DNA of 64,000 nucleotides from Deltaproteobacteria bacterium (GCA_021780225.1 JAJXZF010000039.1:105912-169911), one strand, 5' to 3'. Shown: positions 32,340 through 41,756, numbered from the stretch's first letter. Notes: generated from the sequence alone by a model not told the origin. Program-made: numbers and translations.

Positions 32340-32439
32340 CCGGCGGCGCGCCTTTTTCAACAATGCGTCGCGGCGGCTGCGTGCCGGTCGCGCCGGCCGT
32401 TTGATAATATTTGTGAATCAAGCCGCCGAGAGGATTGCT

Positions 32440-32931
32440 ATGCGCGCCCGTTTGATCGCCATTGTCGTCGTAATTGCCGCGGTCAGCTTCGCGATGCCGC
32501 CGGCGTCGCAGGCTTTCGACTGGTCTAAAGCCTTCGGCGGTCCGGGAGCACAGGAGCAGTTTCATACCTTCAAGCTGATTCACGTCAAAGACCTGAAAAA
32601 CTTGATCGACAATCACACCCCGAAGCTGCACATCTACGACGCCAACGCGCCCGAAACCCGCGAAAAATACGGCGTGATTCCCGGCGCGCGACTGATCCAG
32701 GCGCCCGACGGCTACCGCGTCAGCACGACCTTGCCGGCCGCGAAGAACGATCCGCTGGTGTTCTATTGCGCCAATCCGGTCTGCATCGCGTCGCACGAAG
32801 CCGCGCGCCGCGCGATCGCCGCCGGTTACACCGACGTGAGCGTGATGGGCGACGGAATCATGGGATGGAAAGCGGCCGGCCAGCCGACCGTCTCCGCGGC
32901 CGCCGCCGGCGCCGCATCTAAGCAGGGCTGA
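32440..32931 (+). CDS. Periplasmic single-domain rhodanese
   Basis: A 163-residue sulfurtransferase-fold protein with a signal peptide (MRARLIAIVVVIAAVSFAMP...SQA). The ATG follows GAGAGG. The domain contains IYDANAPETREKYGVIPGAR, the catalytic loop FYCANPVCIASHEAARRA and MGDGIMGWKAAGQPT. It is a tandem paralogue of the interrupted rhodanese gene immediately upstream and shows what that gene looked like. The partner and substrate are unknown; two Cys in the loop suggest thiol or disulfide chemistry. Confidence 0.92.
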   Translation: MRARLIAIVVVIAAVSFAMPPASQAFDWSKAFGGPGAQEQFHTFKLIHVKDLKNLIDNHTPKLHIYDANAPETREKYGVIPGARLIQAPDGYRVSTTLPAAKNDPLVFYCANPVCIASHEAARRAIAAGYTDVSVMGDGIMGWKAAGQPTVSAAAAGAASKQG

Positions 32932-33062
32932 ACGCTCTGTTTGCGCGAATCCGCCGCGCCACTCCTTTGTCGGCTTGAACCGTCTGGATCCCACACGGCG
33001 GGGGGCGGAAGAATCGTCCGCGGCGCTCTGGATCGCGAAAAACGATCAAATATAGTGGCCGC

Positions 33063-34868
33063 GTGCCAGCGACCGATCCCGACAGCGCCGCCTCCGCCGA
33101 ACGTCCGGTCCGTGAACTGACCCTCCGCGCTTTCGTGCTCGGCGGCGCGCTCGCGCTGATCCTGGGCGCCGCCAATGCCTACCTCGGTCTCTATGCCGGC
33201 ATGACGGTTTCAGCCAGCATCCCCGCCGCCGTCATCTCGATGGCCGTCCTGCGGATGCTTGGCCGGGCGACCATCCTCGAAAATAATGTTGTGCAGACTA
33301 TCGCTTCGGCGGGCGAAGCGGTCGCGGCGGGCGCGATCTTCACGTTTCCCGCGCTGATCATCTTGGGCCAGCGCGGGCCTTTGCCTTATTGGACGGTAAG
33401 CCTGCTATGCCTCTCAGGGTCGGTCATGGGCAGCCTGCTGATCGTGTTTCTCCGGCGCGCCTATATCGTTGACGAGCGGCTGCCTTATCCCGAAGGCGTC
33501 GCCTGCGCGGCTGTGCTGCGCGTCGGCGAAGCGGGCGGCGCGAGCGCCGCGCCGCTCGGATGGGGCGCGCTGGGCGCGGCGTTGCTCAAAACCGCACAGG
33601 ATATCCTCGGCGTCGTTCCGTCGGCGGTCGCGGGCGCGCGATGGCTGGGCGCGGCGCCCGTGGCCGGCTCGTTAAATCTGTCGGCGGCGCTAATCGGCGT
33701 CGGCTACATCGTGAGCGTCAGAATCGCCGCGCTGGTCTTCGCGGGCGGCGCGATCGGATGGCTGGTCGCGATTCCAATCGCGGCGCAATTCCATCCGGAA
33801 CTGCGCGCGCTCGCGCCCGGCGCCGCCGCCGCCGGCCTGTGGAGCGGCGAGACGCGCTATCTCGGCGTCGGCGCGATGCTGGTCGGCGGGGCCGTCACGC
33901 TGGCGCGGCTGCGCGGACCGATCGCGCGCGGCCTGGCCGAGGGCGTCCGGACCTTTCGCGCACGCTCGGCGGCGCCTGTCGGACGGGAAGAACGCGACCT
34001 TCCGGCGAGCGTCGTGCTCGCCGCGGTCGGCTGCTGCATTCCGGTCATTTTTGCGCTTTGCTTCGCTATTTCCGGCTCGATCGTTATCAGCGCCATTCTT
34101 GCGATCGCCCTCGCGGCGATAGGTTTCTTCGCGACCGCGGTCGCGGGCTACCTGACCGGCATCGTTGGCGCGTCGAACAATCCGGTCTCGGGCGTGACCA
34201 TAATCGTGCTGCTGGCCGTTGCGATTCTGCTCGCGGCGCTGGGCGTCGGCGCCGCGATCGGTCCGCGCCTCGCGATCATGACCGGCGCCGTGGTCTGCAC
34301 GGCCGCCGCGATGGCCGGCGATTCGCTGCATGATCTCGCCACCGGCTTTCATGTCGGCGCGACGCCCCGGGCACTCGAAATTGCCGTGCTCTGCGGCGCG
34401 GCGCTCTCGGCATTCATCGTCGCGCCGATTCTGAATTTGTTGATACACGCCTACGGCATCGCCGGAACCGCGACCGCGCGCGCGCAAGCGCTTCCGGCGC
34501 CGCAGGCCTTCCTGATGGCCAAAGTGGCGGGCGGCGTATTCCACGGCGGTTTGCCGGCGGGCGCGATCGCGATCGGCGCCATTATCGCCGCGCTGCTCGC
34601 CGCGCTGGACTATCGCCTCGAACGCGCCCGCTCGTCGTGGCGCACGCCGGTGATGCCGGTCGCGATCGGACTTTACCTGCCGTTTGGGCTGGGCGCGGCG
34701 ATCTTCGCGGGCGCGTTGCTTGGCGCCGCCCTTGACCGCGGACGCGAAGCGGCGAATGCGGCCGGCCCGGGCCTGCTGTTCGCCGCCGGAATGGTCGCGG
34801 GCGAAGCGCTGACCGGCGTCGCCGCCGGCCTGATGGTCACCCTGGGATTTAAGCTACCGCTTCTGTAA
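33063..34868 (+). CDS. OPT family oligopeptide/metal-chelate transporter
   Basis: A 601-residue membrane protein with about 14-16 predicted helices. The start RELTLRAFVLGGALALILGA, then NAYLGLYAGMTVSASIPAAV, is diagnostic of the OPT family, as are GIVGASNNPVSGVTIIVLLA and AGDSLHDLATGFHVGATP. OPT members import small peptides or metal chelates with protons. It starts with GTG and has a weak ribosome site. Confidence 0.93.
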   Translation: MPATDPDSAASAERPVRELTLRAFVLGGALALILGAANAYLGLYAGMTVSASIPAAVISMAVLRMLGRATILENNVVQTIASAGEAVAAGAIFTFPALIILGQRGPLPYWTVSLLCLSGSVMGSLLIVFLRRAYIVDERLPYPEGVACAAVLRVGEAGGASAAPLGWGALGAALLKTAQDILGVVPSAVAGARWLGAAPVAGSLNLSAALIGVGYIVSVRIAALVFAGGAIGWLVAIPIAAQFHPELRALAPGAAAAGLWSGETRYLGVGAMLVGGAVTLARLRGPIARGLAEGVRTFRARSAAPVGREERDLPASVVLAAVGCCIPVIFALCFAISGSIVISAILAIALAAIGFFATAVAGYLTGIVGASNNPVSGVTIIVLLAVAILLAALGVGAAIGPRLAIMTGAVVCTAAAMAGDSLHDLATGFHVGATPRALEIAVLCGAALSAFIVAPILNLLIHAYGIAGTATARAQALPAPQAFLMAKVAGGVFHGGLPAGAIAIGAIIAALLAALDYRLERARSSWRTPVMPVAIGLYLPFGLGAAIFAGALLGAALDRGREAANAAGPGLLFAAGMVAGEALTGVAAGLMVTLGFKLPLL

Positions 34869-34888
34869 CCGCGCCTTTGCAATGACGC

Positions 34889-35743
34889 TCAGGGCGTCGG
34901 TGCGGCGTCGTTCGTGCGGTCGCGATCGCCAATCGCGAAGTTCGCGCGCAGCGCGGCAAAGCGATCGCGCAGATCGCTCGCGTCGTGGAACGCCTGCGAA
35001 AGTTGCTCAAGCCGCTGACAAATCTGACGAACCGGCTCGAGCGCGACGACCACTTCGCCCAAATTCTCGTCGAACGCGGCCGCCAGCCGCTCGACTTGAT
35101 TGCGAAGCTCGCGCATCGGCGCGAACGTCTCGGAAATCCCGGCCAATTCGAGCCGCAAGCTGCGGATCGGCGCGAACGATTTGGCGAGTTGCTCGATCTG
35201 TCCCTGAAAGCGGCGCAACGGCTCAAAGGCCTCCGACGCCGATTGGCCAAGATGCTCCAAACGCTCGAACGCCTGAGAAAATTCCGTCAGCGTCGCGCGC
35301 ATCGAACGGGTCTGCGCGAAGACCCCGGCCACGGCGTCGCTCAGTTCGCTCGATCCGGCCGCGGCGTCCCGCGGGACGCTCGGTGAAATCGCCGGCGAGG
35401 TCGCCGTCTTTGCAGTTTCGGCTTCGACCATGGCCGCTCCCTCGCTGTCGGCGGAGGAATTTTTCGCTGCCTCGGCCGGCGTCAAATCGCGGCCGGCGAG
35501 GCTTGGCGCATTCGCGGACGGAGCGGGTTCCGCCGCTGGCGGTTCGGCGGCGAGCGCCTTCGCCTGATTCGCGCCACCAAGACTCTTCGACGGCGAAACG
35601 GCGCGCTTAACGATAAACAGAGGCTCGGATCCATCAGTCGCGTCCGCGCCGCCTTTTACGTCCGCGCTTTCGCGCATCCCGCCGCCAGACTCCCCCTGTT
35701 GTTGCAGGAATCTCTTTCGCAGTTCTTCCAGCTTGGAACTCAT
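34889..35743 (-). CDS. Coiled-coil protein of unknown function
   Basis: A 284-residue protein with GAGGATG before the ATG. The start MSSKLEELRKRFLQQQGE is followed by a long disordered Ala/Pro/Ser-rich part (about 25-130). The second half (about 135-270) is a run of helical repeats with recurring FxxxRxLxxxLxxL patterns, for example FEPLRRFQGQIEQLAKSFAP and FAPMRELRNQVERLAAAF. It could be an envelope or DNA-associated scaffold. No catalytic motif is visible. Confidence 0.75.
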   Translation of the reverse strand: MSSKLEELRKRFLQQQGESGGGMRESADVKGGADATDGSEPLFIVKRAVSPSKSLGGANQAKALAAEPPAAEPAPSANAPSLAGRDLTPAEAAKNSSADSEGAAMVEAETAKTATSPAISPSVPRDAAAGSSELSDAVAGVFAQTRSMRATLTEFSQAFERLEHLGQSASEAFEPLRRFQGQIEQLAKSFAPIRSLRLELAGISETFAPMRELRNQVERLAAAFDENLGEVVVALEPVRQICQRLEQLSQAFHDASDLRDRFAALRANFAIGDRDRTNDAAPTP

Positions 35744-35986
35744 CGCACATCCTCAAAGTCTAAACCGGCCCCAGCCTTGGGCGGCAGCAAGAGGCATTCC
35801 ATAGATGCGGCAATTTTTAATCCTGAATTGATTAAACTCCTTCTAATCGTCAAATTCAACCGAACGAATCAATAAAACATGTTAAATCTAGTCAATGACT
35901 ATTTTTGGTCAGAACGAGTGGTCGAGCACAAAATTCACAAACGATTGAGCAAATTCGCAAATTGTTGCAATCGTGCAACATCAGCT
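35744..35986. other. AT-rich intergenic stretch without a gene
   Basis: Between the coiled-coil gene and repeat copy 3; much lower in G+C than its surroundings, with stretches such as CAAATTCGCAAATTGTTGC. No gene with translation signals was found. Composition suggests a promoter region or a relic of foreign DNA. Confidence 0.5.
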
Positions 35987-36190
35987 AGTATGGTGTCCCG
36001 CAAATAAGTTTGCACTCCGCGTCTACCCTGCGCTCGCGTGGATGCCCGGATCAAGTCCGGGCATGACCAACTCTGTTTGTCATTGCCGGGCCCAGACCCG
36101 GCAATCCATCCCTTGCCGCCCCGCGATGGGCGCCCTGCGTGCCGAGCCGATAAGGCATCAGGTGGAAGTTATTTGCGGGACGCCACACTA
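35987..36190. repeat. MITE-like repeat, copy 3 (inverted orientation)
   Basis: Opposite in orientation to copies 1 and 2 and the best preserved. The ends are long imperfect inverted repeats: TAGTATGGTGTCCCGCAAAT on the left and, read backwards from the right, TAGTGTGGCGTCCCGCAAAT. Both ends carry TA, as expected for a TA target duplication. The two internal hairpins are conserved. The remaining 36191-36379 up to phoU contains no gene. Confidence 0.9.
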
Positions 36191-36379
36191 GGCGTAAATT
36201 TAGGAACAAAACGGATTAGCCGAGCGCGGGTTTCGCCCGGTCCGGGCGGCTGCGGTTCGGATTGTTTCGGTTTTCGCGATCGGTCAACCTCTGGGCGGCG
36301 AGCATTCACCGATCCGGTCATCCCAGCCCCTACGAGAACGGGGCGTCGCCTTTAAAATCCCGACCGCTTGGAGTTTGGC

Positions 36380-37066
36380 ATGGAGCATCAGCACAAGAAG
36401 TTCGAACAGGAACTGAGCGACTTGCGCGAGAAGGTCGGCCACATGGGCGGGTTGGCGCTCGAACAGTTGACCCGCGCGCTGCGCGATCTGACCGACCATG
36501 ACGTTGGCAACGCGCGGAGTCTGATCGAGCGCGACGCGAGCCTCAACCGGATGGACGTCGAAATCGAAGAACGATGCCTGCAACTGCTGGCGTTGCATCA
36601 GCCGGTCGCGGCGGATTTGCGGACGGTGGCGGCGGCGATGAAGATCTCGACGGAACTCGAGCGCGCCGGCGATCGCGTGGTGAACATCTGCGAAGCGATC
36701 CACGATCGCGAAGATGACGATTCGGCCGCCGCGCACGCCGAGATCGCGGAGATGGGAGCGCTGGCGACCGCGATGCTCGCCGACAGCGTAGCGGCGTTTG
36801 CCCAGCGCGACGCCGCGATGGCGCGCCGGGTTTTTGCGACCGACAAGCAGTTCGATGCGATTTACGGAGCGGCGTTTCCGCGCGTCGTCGCAATTCGATC
36901 GGCCGATGCCGCGAAAGCGGCGCAGGAGGCCAAGCTCGCGTTTCTATTGCGCGACCTGAACGAAATTTCGGAGCACGCGACCAATATCGCGGAAGCCGTG
37001 ATTTTCATGGTGGTCGGCAAAGATCCGACGCACATGGATCTGCACGAGCGCCGTTCGAATGGATAA
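36380..37066 (+). CDS. phoU: Phosphate-system regulator PhoU
   Basis: A 228-residue PhoU, a helical protein that lowers Pho regulon activity and Pst-mediated phosphate uptake by acting on the PhoR/Pst complex. Both three-helix repeats carry the metal-site pattern: ELERAGDRVVNICEAI in the first and LLRDLNEISEHATNIAEAV in the second. The ATG is set by TTGGAG just upstream. No pst or phoB/R gene adjoins it; the next gene is a sigma-54 activator on the opposite strand. Confidence 0.95.
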   Translation: MEHQHKKFEQELSDLREKVGHMGGLALEQLTRALRDLTDHDVGNARSLIERDASLNRMDVEIEERCLQLLALHQPVAADLRTVAAAMKISTELERAGDRVVNICEAIHDREDDDSAAAHAEIAEMGALATAMLADSVAAFAQRDAAMARRVFATDKQFDAIYGAAFPRVVAIRSADAAKAAQEAKLAFLLRDLNEISEHATNIAEAVIFMVVGKDPTHMDLHERRSNG

Positions 37067-37159
37067 AGCGCGGCGCCGGCGCGAGCTTCCGCACGGCTCT
37101 CGAAGCGCGGGCGCTGGACCAATACGTCCATGCGAGTGCGCTGCGCCGGGCGGCCGGCT

Positions 37160-38530
37160 TCAGGAATTCGGTTGATCCCTGCCGCCGTAGCGATCGAGGC
37201 GGTTGTAAAGGGTTTTGAGGCTCACGCCGAGGATTTCGGCGGCGCGCGATTTGTTGCCGCCGGCGAATTCGATCGTGCGCTTGATCAGTTCGCGTTCCAC
37301 GTCGTCGAGCGAGGTTCCGAGCCGAATCTCGAATACGCCGCCGCTCCCGCCGCCGCGCCGCAGGTCCGCGGGCAAATCGACGGCCCCGATCAGCGGCCCG
37401 CGCGTGACGATCAAGGCCCGCTCGATCACGTTGCGCAACTGCCGCACGTTCCCCGGCCATCGGTAGGCCTTCATCAGCTCCAGCGCCTCGGCCTCGATTC
37501 CGGTGACGGCTTTGCCTTCGGGCGGCGAAATCGATTTGAGAAAATGTTCCGCCAACATCGAAACGTCGTCGGGCCGTTCGGCCAGCGGCGGCAGTTCGAT
37601 GGTGAAAACGTTCAGGCGGTAATAGAGGTCTTCGCGAAAGCGGCCCTCGCGAATCGCGGCTTCGAGATCGCGATTGGTCGACGCCAGGACGCGCACGTCC
37701 ACCGCTATTTCAGCCGAGCCGCCGAGCCGCCGGATCCGGCCGTCTTCGAGCACGCGCAACAGCTTGGCCTGCAATTCCGGACGCATCTCGCCAATTTCGT
37801 CGAGCAGCAGCGTGCCGCCGTCGGCGTTTTCGAAACAGCCCTCGCGGCGGCGATCCGCGCCGGTAAATGATCCCCGCTCATGGCCAAACAGCTCGCTCTC
37901 CATCAGGGTCTCGGGCAGCGCCGCGCAATTGATCGCCACGTATGGTCCCGAGCGCCGGGACGAAAGCTCGTGGATCGTGCGCGCGACCACTTCCTTGCCG
38001 GTGCCGCTCTCGCCCGCGATCACCACTGACGCGGAACTCGGCGCGACCTGCTCGATCAGCGTCATCACGCGGCGCATCGGCGCGGACTGGCCAACCAAAC
38101 CGCCAAGCTCGCCCGCACGGGCCAGACGCCGGCGCAGACGCTGATTCTCTTCGGTCGCGGTGAGATGGGCGCCGAGGTTGCCAAGCAGCACGCGCAGATG
38201 CGGCGGATCGACCGGCTTGCGCAAGTAATCATAGGCGCCGAGCTTGATCGCCTGAACCGCGTCGGCGATTTCGCCCTCGCCGGAAATCATCACTGTGGGA
38301 ATCGTAAGGCCGCGCTCGCGCATCTCGGCTAAAACTTCGAGTCCGTTCTTCTTCGGCAGGCGCAAATCGAGCAGCAGGATGTGCGGATCGAACGAATCGA
38401 TCAGTTCGAGCGCGCGGGCGCCGTCAGGCGCAATTTCAACGGCGAACCCCCACGATGCGATCAATTCGCTCCAGGCCTGGCCGGTCGCGATATCGTCCTC
38501 GGCAACGAGGATGCGCTTGTGGGATGCCAT
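37160..38530 (-). CDS. NtrC-type sigma-54-dependent response regulator
   Basis: A 456-residue regulator: receiver (about 6-120; VAEDD, phospho-Asp in ILLLDLRLP, Lys in LRKPVDPP), AAA+ domain with Walker A VVIAGESGTGKEVVA, the sigma-54 contact loop ERGSFTGADRR (GSFTGA, a known variant of GAFTGA) and DEIGEMRPELQAKLLRVLED, then a Fis-type HTH (NKSRAAEILGVSLKTLYNRL). ATG 38530 (MASHKRILVAEDD) is used; a TTG at 38557 is possible. It is divergent from the mlaC-like gene and a sigma-54-like promoter lies between them. No kinase gene adjoins it. Confidence 0.93.
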   Translation of the reverse strand: MASHKRILVAEDDIATGQAWSELIASWGFAVEIAPDGARALELIDSFDPHILLLDLRLPKKNGLEVLAEMRERGLTIPTVMISGEGEIADAVQAIKLGAYDYLRKPVDPPHLRVLLGNLGAHLTATEENQRLRRRLARAGELGGLVGQSAPMRRVMTLIEQVAPSSASVVIAGESGTGKEVVARTIHELSSRRSGPYVAINCAALPETLMESELFGHERGSFTGADRRREGCFENADGGTLLLDEIGEMRPELQAKLLRVLEDGRIRRLGGSAEIAVDVRVLASTNRDLEAAIREGRFREDLYYRLNVFTIELPPLAERPDDVSMLAEHFLKSISPPEGKAVTGIEAEALELMKAYRWPGNVRQLRNVIERALIVTRGPLIGAVDLPADLRRGGGSGGVFEIRLGTSLDDVERELIKRTIEFAGGNKSRAAEILGVSLKTLYNRLDRYGGRDQPNS

Positions 38531-38747
38531 AGGGGAAAAATAAACCGATTGCGACAAAGGGTATCATCAGCGGCCGCGGCCAGTAAACTTTGCGTTTCGG
38601 ATCGCCACACGCCTCGATCGCGCCGCCATGCCCGGTTCACGGCGCTTCATAATCGTGTAGGAATTACAGTCCCGCGGCCGCTCGAAACTGTCCTGAATTT
38701 TGGGAAAAGCTCGAATTTGATTGGCTTTCCCCGACTTTTGCGCCAAA

Positions 38748-38762
38748 TGGCATCGCCTTTGC
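38748..38762 (+). promoter_or_regulatory. Sigma-54-like -24/-12 promoter upstream of the mlaC-like gene
   Basis: TGGCATCGCCTTTGC matches the TGGCACG-N4-TTGC consensus at 13 of 15 positions, including the key GG and GC with the right spacing. It lies about 75 bp before the ATG at 38837 and next to a divergent gene for an NtrC-type activator. The rest of the 306-bp gap 38531-38836 shows no gene. Confidence 0.65.
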
Positions 38763-38836
38763 GCTCGTATTCCCCTGCGAGCCGAAACAATCGCGCAACG
38801 GACGCACGATGACCGTTCGGCTGGGGAAGGCAGGAG

Positions 38837-39550
38837 ATGAACAAACCGGAAAGATCTTTCAATTGCGGAAATTTCGGCCGCCGCACGCGATTCGCGCCAG
38901 ACCGCGGCGCGGGCGCGACGCTTGAACGGCTGATGGCGATCGTCGGGCTGGCCGCGATGCTGCTCGCGGCGGTGGGGTTAAATGCGCAAGGCGTCGCGCT
39001 GGCGGCGGGAGATCCGCTGACGACGGTTAAAACTTCGGTCGATCAGGTGCTGCATGTGCTGACGGATCGATCGATGACGCGCGCGCAGCGCCAGCGCCAG
39101 GTAATCGACCTCGTGGCCGGCCGCTTCGACTTCGCCGACATGGCGCGTTCATCGCTCGGCTATAACTGGAAAAAGCTGACGCCGGAACAACAGCAACAGT
39201 TCGTGCCGATCTTCACGTCCTTCATGGAAGACGCCTACCTCGACAAACTGAGCGGCTATTCAGGACAAAAGGTGGAGTTTGTGGGGCAATCGATGCAAAG
39301 CGGCGGTTATGCCGAAGTGCGCACGACGGTCGCGCCGTCCGAATCCGGCCGCGCGCCGATTCGAATCAATTACGAGATGAGGCGCGGCGGCGGCGATTGG
39401 AAAGTTTACGACGTCACGATCGACGATATCAGCATCACCGCGAACTATCGCAACCAGTTCAATCGCGTGATTGACGAACGGGGCTTCACGGCGCTGGTCA
39501 GCGCGATGCGCCGGAAACAGCAGGAATTGCGGAACTCGATCGGCGCCTGA
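38837..39550 (+). CDS. MlaC/Ttg2D-family periplasmic lipid-binding protein
   Basis: A 237-residue secreted protein. A charged N-terminus is followed by a signal segment (LMAIVGLAAMLLAAVGLNAQGVALA). The domain (QRQVIDLVAGRFDFADMARS...NWKKLTPEQQQQFVPIFTSF...VYDVTIDDISITANYRNQF) is the MlaC/toluene-tolerance family, which shuttles phospholipids or hopanoids between the membranes. It is solitary: no mlaABDEF genes adjoin it. The hopanoid protein HpnM belongs to the same family, and an HpnN-like exporter is encoded at 7088-9907, but a link is only a suggestion. Confidence 0.9.
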   Translation: MNKPERSFNCGNFGRRTRFAPDRGAGATLERLMAIVGLAAMLLAAVGLNAQGVALAAGDPLTTVKTSVDQVLHVLTDRSMTRAQRQRQVIDLVAGRFDFADMARSSLGYNWKKLTPEQQQQFVPIFTSFMEDAYLDKLSGYSGQKVEFVGQSMQSGGYAEVRTTVAPSESGRAPIRINYEMRRGGGDWKVYDVTIDDISITANYRNQFNRVIDERGFTALVSAMRRKQQELRNSIGA

Positions 39551-39635
39551 CGGCGGCGGGCTGGAATCCGGAGGGCGGCGGCCGACGCGTGAGGCCGCGC
39601 CCTCCGCATCGGGCGCCGAAGAGCATCCAAACTTA

Positions 39636-40076
39636 TTATTTTTTCTCACCGCTTGAAGTTGCCGAACCCGCCGCGCGCCGCTCGTGAGCATGATGTGCGC
39701 CGGCGGCGACTACCGGATGGCGGGCGATCCATTCGCCGCCCCTGGACAACGGCAGAAAATTGCCCGGATGCTTGCGCAGGGCGTCGCGCACTTCGGGATG
39801 ACTGTCCAGAAAAGTTTTGAGCTCGGGATTTTTCGCCAAATAGCTTTCGCTATGCATCAACTGCGGATTGCGGCTGATCTGGCCGATAATTTCCGGATGC
39901 TGGGCGCTGAAGGAGTCGAAGGCCTGATAATCCGCCATCGGGAGATCGTTGGTGGGCGCGCCTTCGTTCTCGATTATAAGTTTCGGGGTCTGCGCCCGCG
40001 CGAAAGCCGGCTGCACGAGCAACAGCACTCCGGCGACAGATCCGATCATGAGAGCGGCGGCGCTTTTTTGATTCAT
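39636..40076 (-). CDS. Secreted protein with repeated HPE/NP motifs
   Basis: A 146-residue protein with a signal peptide (MNQKSAAALMIGSVAGVLLL...AFARAQ). The mature part is a small helical domain: DYQAFDSFSAQHPEIIGQIS, then NPQLMHSESYLAKNPELKTF, SHPEVRDALRKHPGNF. I have seen this kind of domain in proteins of soil bacteria with no known role. The tail is rich in His, Ala and Arg. It converges with the mlaC-like gene. Confidence 0.75.
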   Translation of the reverse strand: MNQKSAAALMIGSVAGVLLLVQPAFARAQTPKLIIENEGAPTNDLPMADYQAFDSFSAQHPEIIGQISRNPQLMHSESYLAKNPELKTFLDSHPEVRDALRKHPGNFLPLSRGGEWIARHPVVAAGAHHAHERRAAGSATSSGEKK

Positions 40077-40327
40077 GACGAGTTACCGACCTCCGAGGCT
40101 CGGGCATGGCTTCCGCGCGAAGCGACGCCGAGGGCGTCCGCTTCGACCGTCAAAAAAACGATTCGCGCCAGTCTATCATCGACAAGGCAAAATCGAGAGA
40201 CCCGATTGTCCCGCGGCGGCGGCGGCCGACATTGTCGCTTCAGGCGGCGATATGCTAGGAGCCACGATGGGGCGGCTGCTGGCGCGCGCCGGCGGCCGGA
40301 AATATTCGGATGTTATCGGGGGCCGAC

Positions 40328-41263
40328 ATGCCACGGATCCGCATTTTCGCCGCGCTGGAAGCGCTGCTGGCTGCCGCGCTGATTTGCGCCGCCGGATGTT
40401 CGCATCGAAGGGCGCCGATCGGCGCGAATCAGATGCTTTTCGTCACGCTGCCGGAGGCCCATTCGGTGGCGGTCTATCGCGCCGACGCGACCGGAGACGC
40501 CAAGCCGCTTGCAACTATTCGCGAAGCGGCGGCCGATTATCCGGTCGATGCAAGCATCGACATGCGCAAAGAAATCTTCATTGCGAACCGGGACGGAATT
40601 ATCAAGATTTTCGCCGGCCGCGATTACCATTACGAACAGGTTCGCGTCGTCGGCGGCCCGCATACCCGGATGTCCCACGTGACCGGGATGGCCGTCGACA
40701 TTTCCGGCGATATCTTCATCGCCAACCAGGGCGAACATCCGGGCGACGCCCATATCAACTGGTTTGCCGCATCGCTCAACGGCAACATCGAGCCGGACCG
40801 CATAATCGAGGGGCCGCATACCGGATTGACCTCGCCCGGCGGCGTCGCGATCGACAGCACGGGCGAAACTTTCGTCGTGGACCGGAAGACCAATCGCGTC
40901 CTGATCTTCGCCTCCGACGCATCAAACGACGCCGCTCCGGTCGGGATGCTGGCGGAAGGGCTGAATCAGCCCAGGCGGGTTTTCGTCGATGAGGACCTTG
41001 ACGTATTTGTCACGAACGAAGGCGACAACAGCGTTGCGGTATTCGTCGCGGACGGCCCGGAACATTGGCTGCTGAATGGGAAAATCACCAGCGCCGCGAT
41101 GAAAAATCCCAACGGCGTCGCCGCCGACGGCATCGGTCGTATCGCGGTTGCGATGCCGAACGCGATCCTGTTCTTCACGCCAAACGCGAAGGGACTGGCC
41201 GCGCCGATTGCGTCGTTGCAGGGGCCTGCGCCGATGAATCCATCCGCACTGATGATTCGCTAA
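40328..41263 (+). CDS. Lipoprotein with NHL/beta-propeller-like repeats
   Basis: A 311-residue protein with a lipoprotein signal (IFAALEALLAAALICAAGC). The rest consists of repeats of the form 'VAIDSTGETFVVDRKTNRVLIF' split by loops, for example GMAVDISGDIFIANQ, VFVDEDLDVFVTNEGDNSVAVF and GVAADGIGRIAVAMPNAILF; this is the pattern of a six-bladed NHL-type propeller. It probably binds a protein or polymer at the envelope. ATG 40328 follows GGGGG. Confidence 0.85.
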   Translation: MPRIRIFAALEALLAAALICAAGCSHRRAPIGANQMLFVTLPEAHSVAVYRADATGDAKPLATIREAAADYPVDASIDMRKEIFIANRDGIIKIFAGRDYHYEQVRVVGGPHTRMSHVTGMAVDISGDIFIANQGEHPGDAHINWFAASLNGNIEPDRIIEGPHTGLTSPGGVAIDSTGETFVVDRKTNRVLIFASDASNDAAPVGMLAEGLNQPRRVFVDEDLDVFVTNEGDNSVAVFVADGPEHWLLNGKITSAAMKNPNGVAADGIGRIAVAMPNAILFFTPNAKGLAAPIASLQGPAPMNPSALMIR

Positions 41264-41339
41264 GAAAATCGCTTCAAAACGCCGTATATGCTAATAAAGA
41301 TTCATGATACCGGCGAATCGAGCGGCTGACGGAATGCCC

Positions 41340-41756
41340 ATGAATAGCGAAAAGCGCAAGCGAATTCGCTTCGCGGCGCGTCTTCTGCTCGCCGCCACGA
41401 TCGTGGCCGGCGCGGTGATTCTCGACGGCGTCGCCGAACGTTATTATTTCTATTCGAACTGGATCGAACTGCAGAACGCGGCCTATTCGGCCACCGTCGC
41501 CGGATCGGCCTACCTGCCGTCGCATCCGGCGCGCGCCTTGGCCGTCACGCGCAAGTACGCTGAACTCAACGGAGTTCGCTCGAGCGAAATCGTTATCGCC
41601 AGAATCGCGCGCGACCATCGCAAGATTATCCTGAAGGTCAAGCGCACGATCCCCTTTTACCTTGACGGAGCGATAGTCGGCGACTCGGCGCGGTCGATCA
41701 GCGCGACGGCGATGTCGCCGCCGGCCGCCCCGCCGCACCGGGGAATTCAAGCTTGA
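41340..41756 (+). CDS. TadE/TadG-like single-pass membrane protein
   Basis: A 138-residue protein: a basic N-terminus, one membrane helix (AARLLLAATIVAGAVILDGV), then QNAAYSATVAGSAYLPSHPA, LNGVRSSEIVIARIARDHRK and IPFYLDGAIVGDSARSISATA. The layout resembles TadE/TadG-type minor pilin proteins, whose mature parts have similar VTV...VPFF endings. No other tad gene is present. An in-frame ATG at 41304 is an alternative start. Its 3' end overlaps the convergent hybrid kinase gene by 10 bp. Confidence 0.6.
   Translation: MNSEKRKRIRFAARLLLAATIVAGAVILDGVAERYYFYSNWIELQNAAYSATVAGSAYLPSHPARALAVTRKYAELNGVRSSEIVIARIARDHRKIILKVKRTIPFYLDGAIVGDSARSISATAMSPPAAPPHRGIQA

Noticed and set aside
4644..36190. Short frames with peptides such as DARIKSGHDQ inside the three repeats
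   Set aside because: They arise from the hairpin repeats in several frames, have no ribosome sites, and are a common false annotation.
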